A DNA stretch of 64,000 nucleotides, from assembly GCA_014871385.1 (NCBI GenBank), contig CM026425.1:868001-932000 (forward strand), read 5' to 3'. Each line of letters begins with the position of its first letter. Within the stretch, counting starts at the first letter, position 1. The translations under genes were made by a program, and so were the position numbers. Below the pieces are notes generated by a model. It did no database searches. It had not been told where the DNA came from and saw only the letters and a list, made by a program, of their open reading frames with translations. Below are positions 56,639 through 64,000 of this stretch, one piece after another. This stretch comes from Ceratodon purpureus (taxonomy: Eukaryota; Streptophyta; Bryopsida; Pseudoditrichales; Ditrichaceae).

Positions 56639-59600
56639 ATGGGGATGGTCTGCCTGTACGCCCAAGGCATGGGCATCCCTCTTAGGTTTTGCGTAGATGA
56701 CGATGGTCTAGCTACAGTTTCCTCTCTTCGCCTTAGTCTCAGATTCCATTTCCGTGAGGATTCCATCAGTATAGAGGAGGAGATCTTTGATGACGTTACT
56801 GCCGAGGTTACCCACACCCTCGGGCAACCTTCACTGAGAGATGAAAACAATATGTTGCAGTGGAGACTCCTCCCTGGATCCTACAGAGTCTATGGTCTTA
56901 TTGATTCTCTGATGGCTGCATCCACTGAGATCCTAAACCCCCGTCGCTCTTCTACATGCACAATTCAGACTCCCTTACCTCGTGATGTCAAGGTCAAAAT
57001 CGAGCCTGGTACTGAGACTTCAGATGTAGAAAAACCTCCTCCTCCGTCCGTCATATCCCTCTCCTCGAATGATGAAGTCAGTCCCGTCAAGTTGGTGCCT
57101 AAGGTCGACGCTGCTGCTCCTCCTTCCAATGTGTCTCCTCCATTGTCCCAAGTCATAGTTAGCATTGTTCCGCTCCTTAAAGAGATTGCTAAGACGCGTG
57201 GGTCAAAAAACATTTTGAAGAAGATAGACTATTCCACTATTAGACACGAGAGAGTAGAGTACTTGCCTGCGAAGTTTGATGGTCCGGTTCTTTTTGAGTT
57301 GCCCCCAGCTGCTGCAGGATCCTCTAAGCTCGCCGCCAAGTCAATGCAGGGAATGGACAAAAGATATGACGGACACTTGTGGACCAAGACCATCACAACA
57401 AACATCAAAAACGACTTCGGACTCTCTTTTCGAAGTTCCACCTGCATCGGATGGCTGCGCTGCAGCAACAAGGAGTGTGACTTCCTAGAGCGTGTTCCCA
57501 AGATCTTCGACGTTAACGAGACTGAGTTCGAAGGGTGTACTCTTCAAGCGTTTCTCATGGATCAGCCTCCTCCATCTGACTTCACACTAGTGTGCAAGGT
57601 ATGTAAAGAACCTCCATCATGTGTAGCTACATGCGAGGCTAAGATTTATTACGTTGTGGGCAAAGCGAATCAGACTAGAGCTTGTATTCACATAGGAACA
57701 CATGATCATCCAGTGAAAGTTGGAGACTACAGAGACTCTAAAGCAGAAATTAGTAGCTTAATAGAAGAGCAGGTAGAGATGAACAACAAAGCAACAAAGA
57801 GCGCCGTTGTCTTGGAGGCGAGCAAACTCCTCATCGGGAGCTACCTGCTACAGCCCGAGGATGCACCACCGAGGAAGCTGACGATGGAAGAGCTGGTTCC
57901 TATTCTGGATCGATGCAAAGACATGGCGTCACAAAACATCCGCAACAAAGTCGCCACCTTCAAAAAATTCAAAAGGTACGGAATCATGGACGGTATCACC
58001 AAGCTCCGTGGTAACAGTCTCTGGGCGTATGTCCAGGAGAATAGGTTTCCTGGTCAGGGAGCTATGCGTGACAAAGTCTTCGTCTTCAAGATGTCGGAGG
58101 TCAGGCCGGGAAGTGGTGTCGACTTGGTCAGCCGAATGCAAGCCGGTGGAGACTTGGAGAACGCATGGATCATGTTTGACCATGTCAAACGCGTCAAAGA
58201 TTGGTCGACGATGGCGTGCCATGTGTACGATGCCACCTACTGCCGCGTGATGACAATCGCCACTTGCGACATGCAGTCCGAGGACATGGAGGCCCAGCTT
58301 GTCTTCTGGAAAAACCTGAACCTGGTCATGGAGATCTATGGCGTTGTAGCGCCGAACTTCAAGGGGTTCATGGCGGATAAGGCACAGGCGAATTGGAATG
58401 CAGTGCGAATCCTTTACGGCAATGGCAACAAAGAAGACCCAATGGAGGACCGGGAGAGGTCGTGCTTGTTCCACTGGACTCAGAACATGGTGGCGTATAC
58501 GCAGAAGCACTTCCCCGAAGAACTCTGGGAATAGCACAAGAAGATGTGCACTCAGTACAAGAATGCGACCAGCATGGCAGAGGCGGAAACTCTTTACCAC
58601 GCGTTGCGAGCCTGGTGGGCATCCACCGGGGTCGTTGGCGAGAGCGGGCTCATCAAACTCGATCAGTGGCTGTCATTCTGGCACCACCGCTTCCGCTAGT
58701 GGGGGGGATTCATGACCACAGTATGATTTCTGCACTCCATTTTGATGATCTTGATACTGGTTTCCAAGTCCTAACCTACAAAACTCTAATCAGTGAATCT
58801 AACGGCACCTACTGCCTAAACTGCAGAAATTCACGGAAGAAGAACTCACAGAGATGCCCACATGTAACCTCGCCGAAACAGTTCACAACAAGTGGCTCCA
58901 AGCTTCAGGAAACAACGGGAACGACCTGTACGTTGCTACCGTGGACGATTTCGTTCGGGCTTTTCTACAGGTTGTTAACTACTACCAGTTCCTCAAAGGT
59001 GACGCCGGCGGGACAGGACTGTCCAAGAAGGAACTCAGGCTCCAGATGGCGGAACGCAACGCGAAGAAATGGGGAAATCCTACACTGCTCGAAAACCCCA
59101 TGCTCGATATGCCAGGCGCGGATGAGTTCTGCACCCGTCAGCGTATCATGCCTGGAGCGGAAGTCTTCGGTTCACAGAAGCAAAAAGCCGACGTCTCCAT
59201 CGGAGCTGACGAGGAGTCTCATCGCCCGGACAAGACAAACTTCTCACGCCCAAGAGGCCCAAAACGTGCCGTCAGGGCTCGCCCTATGCAGATGCCTGTC
59301 ATTGTGGAAGACGACTCCGAACACGACACCGAGGTACAAGGTACCCAATCTCCTGCCCATGAAGTTGATTCCCCTTTACCTTCACTTGTGAACAAGGGCG
59401 GCATTCGCCATGTCAACGCGGTTGAAGAAACCAAGGTCGACGTGAAGGAGTGGCATATTTCGAGACTTCACAAACTTTCTCCGAAGTGCTGCTGGGCCCA
59501 AAGAGCTGGAACGAAGAAGAAGTGCACTGAGAGAATCGTCAGGGGGCCCCATTGCACAGCTGCACCGACCTTCACTGGGCTCTAGACTAAGTATCGTAGG

Positions 59601-60320
59601 AACACAGTCGAGAAGACAGAGTTCTTCCTCTGCTCCAACGATATTGAGCGCTGCGTGAAAGGCTCTAAGCGCAAGTGGGTAGCACATTACTCAAAGGACC
59701 AGGAATTCCCCTCCATTCCTGAGGTCTGGCCAGTGAAACTAGGTACTAACCTAAAACTCACGGAGATTCTTGCCCTCGAAGCAGCAGGCTTTCAACTTCC
59801 GCCGAAGAAGCTGGTCTCCCCAAGACGCCTCTTCTCCTCTGCCCCGCCCTCTGCAAATCTCAGCTTGGTGCCAGTCCCTGCAGACGCTGACCGCTACCCA
59901 GGCAAGAGAGACGGCAAGATGGTGAAGCGCACTGCCACTCGACCCAATCCGGCGCAGCGACTGTCCATGGGCTCCTCCGAGTCACTTAAAGCGCGCCTCC
60001 GTTCCGTCACCATGATACCTAAGCCGGGCCACGGTTGCATCATTGGGCTGGATTCGGGCGTTGCTCCACACATCACACGGTACCAGATTACCATCAGTTC
60101 TTACCCTGGTTGCACTTGTCCCGCATTCCAGAAGACGATGACTACGTTCCGAGGCAGGACTCAGTTCACGTATTGTAAGCACCTTTACTACATACTCTTG
60201 AAGGTCTGCAACCGTGATCCTGAAGCGGAGCTTTTCATCCATGCGCCCACCTTCAGCTTTAACGAGGTCAAGCTACTCCTAGAGAGTGGAATCTTGCGTC
60301 ACCCCTTGGCGAAGAAGTAG
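56639..60320 (+). pseudogene. Mutator-like (MULE) transposase with SWIM finger, three in-frame TAG codons
   Basis: Exon 1 (ATG 56639 to 58720) and exon 2 (58827 to 60320) join in phase 0 across an intron with borders ACA|GTATGA and CTGCAG. The total is about 1191 codons, with TAG at 58532-58534, 58697-58699 and 59583-59585. Residues about 270-360 form a Cys/His finger of WRKY-GCM1/FLYWCH style (CSNKEC, CKVCKEPPSC, GTHDHPV). About 490-690 is the MULE DDE core (WIMFDHVKRVKDW, DATYCRVMTIATC, FKGFMADKAQANWNAV, CLFHWTQNM). A Cys cluster near 910-940 and a SWIM finger (CTC...YCKH, near 1120) follow. The product would be a transposase or a domesticated relative. The stops make it probably non-functional unless other splicing avoids them. 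No terminal inverted repeats were found. Confidence 0.8.
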
Positions 60321-60574
60321 GTAGCCCTCCTACTTTAGAACTGCCATTTCCACAATGGCCATTGATAACGTACTGAATGATTTTAGTAATATACCATGTA
60401 CTAAGTCAGCTATTTAGAAGTTGTATTGACTTTTTCATTATATTAAAGGCTTTGTCGTTCACATTGATTGCATTCTATTTCAATACATTCTATCTTGAAG
60501 AAGTGCACTATATACCTCGTATCCCCTGACATGTACCCTTTATTACAGCAAACATATACTTGTTTTTAGATGTC

Positions 60575-61027
60575 CTAATCTTCGAACCTAACACGTTTAG
60601 GGTTGCCCACTACACTATCAGCAGGGCTGCAAATCTCTGACTGTACTGCAGGACAAACTACATTTGCGTTCACCTTCGTTCCCACACTTGCCAAGTGTCC
60701 TTGGTATGAACGTTTCAGCAATGCCCCACCTCCCCGCCTCCGATTCACTGATTCCCTGGAATAGGTTCCCCTTGGGATCTTTCCAACCTTGGAGTATGCA
60801 TGAGGTTGCAAAGGCACATCTGCGTCCTCCTCCAGCACTCTGATATCATCCGAATTTTCTGAACGTGGAGGGTCAGCTCTTACATCCGGTTGCACGTCAA
60901 CATCCGTTGTCAAAGGACGCCCTTGGCTGTTGGCCATCACCTCTTCTTCGTTCTTCACCTCAACATATGGTTGAAATGGACAAACATCGTCAGCAAGTGA
61001 AACAACAATATCTCTGACGTCCTCCAT
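60575..61027 (-). CDS. Small convergent ORF, 150 aa, unknown
   Basis: ATG at 61027 (MEDVRDIVVSLADDVCPF), stop at 60575. The product is acidic in the first half (ENSDDIRVLEEDADVPLQP) and basic in the second (ESVNRRRGGGALLKRS), ending NPKRVRFED. No domain is recognised. It is convergent with the Mutator-like gene, 250 bp downstream, so it could be an accessory gene or exon of the same element. Confidence 0.4.
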   Translation of the reverse strand: MEDVRDIVVSLADDVCPFQPYVEVKNEEEVMANSQGRPLTTDVDVQPDVRADPPRSENSDDIRVLEEDADVPLQPHAYSKVGKIPRGTYSRESVNRRRGGGALLKRSYQGHLASVGTKVNANVVCPAVQSEICSPADSVVGNPKRVRFED

Positions 61028-63545
61028 AACTGCTGTCCCGCACTACGGAAAAGAGCTTCACAAAACACCAACAGAAAAGAGGAAGAGATGATGCTTGGCG
61101 CCCTTGGAAATCGGCTTTTCATTCATTTGAAAGTTGTCGTCGTCCTAAAATGAATGGAAAAGGATGAGGGTTGAGCAGAAGTCATTTAGCATTTAAAATT
61201 TAAAAAAAAATAAAAATAAAAAATGAAATTATAAAAGCAAAAAAAAAAAAAAAAAAAAAAAAAAACATTTATAAAAAATGAAATTAGAAAAATGAAAGTA
61301 AACAAAAGGAAAAATAAATATTAAGGTTGAAAATAATATGAAGGCGATTGAGAAAATGAAAGAGAAAATAAAATGAAAGAGAATTAAAGGAAAGGACTCT
61401 TTTGACCCCTTTAACAAGATAGATAGAATAATGGAAGTTAATATAAAAAATAAAAGAAATAAAAAAGTTGTAAGGCATGTAGACTATGGCGGATGAATTC
61501 TAGCAATGTTAAGAAAATGTTAGGAAATTAAATGTTACTTGATTCCTCTTAAGAGGTTCAATACCAATACATTTTAAGTAGTAATTTGCAGATAAATTTG
61601 AGGAGATAAGGGGAATTAATGTATGTCTGAACTAGTTAGAAGGAGCTGGAGCATAGTAATTGGTGCACGCTAAAAAATTAATCACCAAGAAAAGAGAAAA
61701 CGAACTACAAATTCAATGAAAATACTGTAATTAGTCCACGGTTATAGGGTCAATAAAATTACTAAAATCAGTACCTTTCCAAAAATATACTAAGAATATT
61801 CGAATCTTCTAATTTTATAAATTTTTTTAGTAAAAAATTTGTTATTTTAAGGTTATGTCCTCCATTCTGTGCTCTCCGCTCTGCGCTCTTCGCTCACGTA
61901 CAAGCTACGTCCCGTAGACCAGGAATGCGATCATTCCAATCTGGTCAATTCCACCTTCATGAACTCTTCATTGTTTTCTTTGAATTTTTGGTTTTGAAGA
62001 TGGGGGATTTTATTGCTCACTGTTCTAAAGCGTGTTCTCAATTGCAGGGTACCAACGACGCACGGATGCATTGTATCAGCTAGTAGAGTTCGGTGTTTTG
62101 AACTATTATCTCTGTGTCGCGTAGACAGTCTATCGTGATTAGCACCCAGTTTCGGAGATAGCGACTGGAACGCCATACAGACGTGGACGATATTCAACAG
62201 CTCACAGTACCGGCTAAATTCAGGTATTTCCTAGAATCAATTCACTTGTTTACGCTTCTGTGTTATGCGGTTTTCTGTCCCAGAATGGAGTATAGGGTTT
62301 TGGGTTTGTCCTCTCTAAAGTTACCGAGTCTGCAAGATACGCTAACACTGGTGCCATGTTATTAAATATGCGTCATCATTGATAGAAGATCGTAGCATTC
62401 GAATTCCAGGAGTTGTTATTTCATTGTTACCTTATGAATTACAAATTACTTAATTCACGTGCCCTAGGGATTCTGTAACCGTCTATTTCTCCAATTATAG
62501 TCTTCATGAAAATAATCAGTTCGTAGTGGCAATTTCATAATTTGTTTGAAGGGTTTACTAACTCCGTTGTTTGCTCTTCCTGTACAGATTAACATACCAG
62601 CGCAGTTCCTGGACGATTCATATTCTCCGGTGACCGCCACTCCGGAGACTCGTTTCTGTTCCTGATGTACGATCAGGTGAGCCTCTTCATCGGCTACCTA
62701 TATCAAATGATTAAAAAATTTAATTGTGCTGGAGTAGCTAATGTAGAGGACATATTTCAGTAATCGTTTGGACTATGAGTGTGCCTTCTATTTGGAATGC
62801 AACATTTGGTTTCGATCTACACTTTGACTGAGGATAGCACCTTTCCTGCGAACCGCACCTTCAGTGCGGACAACACATTCACCGTGAAAAGTAACTCCAA
62901 CATTAATAGCACCTACGTCTGGGCACTACATCTTCACATACATGTTCATTGTATTTCAGTTTTTCAGTTGGTTTAAATCGTAAGTGTCGTCTTGAATTTT
63001 AATTCACGATAGTCATCCAGACGTCCATGTGATGTTACGATAAAGCTTTGACATATTAATATAGAGTTCTTAAATTATGATCAGGTTGAACAAAAGAAGT
63101 TTTCGCAGACACATATAAGTAGGACTCCTTTCGCATACCCTGCACATTCAGGTCAGTTGCGAAATTCTGTACAACATAGTTCCTTCTCGCATATTCCATT
63201 TCATTTCGAAGAATAGATAATGTCAAACTACATTTATCGACAACCACATGGATCTTACCGTACTAGCACTGCGTCAAAGCTGTTGCAGAAAGATATTTGG
63301 TGATGTCAATATCTGCAATAGACCCGTAGCGTTTACTGTCTTGTCTGTCGAGATGTTGTTCTAGTTGTCGTTGCTAGGCGGTGTTAAAGGGTGATTTAGC
63401 TTCACCCTTCAAAAGCTATTGTACTATAGATCTAAAAAGGAATCCTCGAAATTTTTAGTACCCACCTAAACAATTCTGCTCAGCCCTATTCTGTCCCTAA
63501 ACAACACCAGATTCCAATCATTCTACTCTGATCTACTGCTCCATC
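61028..63545. other. AT-rich spacer without clear gene
   Basis: It starts with A-rich low-complexity DNA, including poly(A) at about 61240-61265. Between 62040 and 62690 a few splice-like sites border short open stretches (e.g. a donor after 62674), but no domain or continuous frame could be built. Confidence 0.4.
61240..61265. repeat. Poly(A) tract
   Basis: A run of about 26 A in an A-rich region. Confidence 0.85.
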
Positions 63546-63590
63546 AAGGCAAGAACCCACAAGGCAAGAACCCACAAGGCAAGAACCCAC
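63546..63590. repeat. 15-bp tandem repeat, 3 copies
   Basis: AAGGCAAGAACCCAC is repeated exactly three times, followed by a degenerate start of a fourth copy. Confidence 0.9.
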
Positions 63591-64000
63591 AATGCAATTC
63601 CACCTTAATCTCTAGCATTCAATGTACACTAGTTCCAATGATCCAAGGTTGCTTTCTCATCAATATTCTCTTCATGTACAATAAGTTCTGCCCCTAGATC
63701 CTGCTCTACAGCAGTAACGTCCCCTCTCCTACCTCCTAATCTCCTCTACCATACTCACATACCTCTGAAAACACATCCACACACACAAGAGAGAGTGAGA
63801 GCCGCCATGCTCTCACTCCTCACTACCCCCAAACCCTAGCCGTCGTCATCCACTGTCCGTTTTTCATCCAAGTCGATTTTTCATCCGACTGTCAAAACTT
63901 CATCCAAAACGCAGTAACTAAGAAATCTGCAGTAATTAACTGTTTTACTGCTCCTAACTGTTTTTACTGCTCCTAGCAGTTTACTGTTCTGCTCCTAAAT
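63591..64000. other. Window end, no gene recognised
   Basis: Pyrimidine-rich sequence, then a degenerate tandem of TTTACTGCTCCTA-like units in the last 100 bp that runs out of the window. Confidence 0.4.

Noticed and set aside
58532..59585. TAG reassigned to glutamine because all three stops are TAG
   Set aside because: TAG or TGA ends other genes in the window normally, e.g. the DUF89 gene at 17364; decay of CAG is enough.
62040..62700. Possible plus-strand multi-exon gene
   Set aside because: Splice-like sites exist but no frame, domain or start could be supported.

Overview
The window looks like nuclear DNA of a land plant. Host-type genes are split by GT-AG introns, two encode proteins of recognisable plant families (a 12-exon DUF89 phosphatase of the At2g17340 type and an intronless Mo-cofactor-sulfurase-like PLP protein), and most of the rest is transposable elements, microsatellites and AT-rich spacer. 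A piggyBac element, a bacterial/fungal-type HODM (DUF3445) gene and a non-chromodomain Ty3/gypsy element suggest a non-seed plant (bryophyte or lycophyte), but that is inference and the species cannot be named from sequence alone. No tRNA, rRNA, CRISPR or bacterial-style operon was seen.

Layout: 0.3-0.6 kb, small inverted-repeat element. 1.3-2.5 kb, three-exon HODM/DUF3445-like gene (minus). 2.5-5.6 kb, GC-rich non-coding DNA. 5.56-14.45 kb, a complete 8.9-kb piggyBac element (17-bp perfect terminal inverted repeats, TTAA duplications) carrying a spliced transposase gene (minus), further minus-strand ORFs and a nested hAT-type MITE that splits one ORF. 14.5-17.3 kb, AT-rich spacer. 17.4-21.2 kb, DUF89 gene (minus). 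22.2-23.4 kb, microsatellite cluster with a 211-bp hAT MITE. 24.8-27.3 kb, MOCOS-like gene (minus). 28-30.5 kb, simple repeats, then AT-rich DNA. 30.8-47.2 kb, a young, complete 16.4-kb Ty3/gypsy LTR retrotransposon flanked by CACAG duplications. 47.2 to about 51 kb, part of a second, GC-richer retroelement-like unit whose ORF carries one in-frame stop. 52.1-52.9 kb, Harbinger-like MITE. 53.5-56.0 kb, minus-strand gene fragments (DUF8039-like; a basic/GR-rich/acidic protein). 56.6-60.3 kb, a Mutator-like transposase gene broken by three TAG codons. 60.6-61.0 kb, a small convergent ORF. 61-64 kb, no clear gene.

The most unusual signal is in the gypsy element. Its LTRs, its 1.6-kb post-pol spacer and its extra 1011-codon 3' ORF are peppered with an interrupted palindrome, GTC-H-A-N-T-D-GAC, read in all three codon phases inside the ORF and essentially absent from gag-pol. 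The neighbouring element has the same kind of 3' ORF but is instead saturated with TCCG/CGGA motifs. This resembles, by analogy only, the family-specific motif arrays bound by the anti-silencing VANC proteins of Arabidopsis VANDAL transposons, and makes the 3' ORF product a candidate motif-binding factor.
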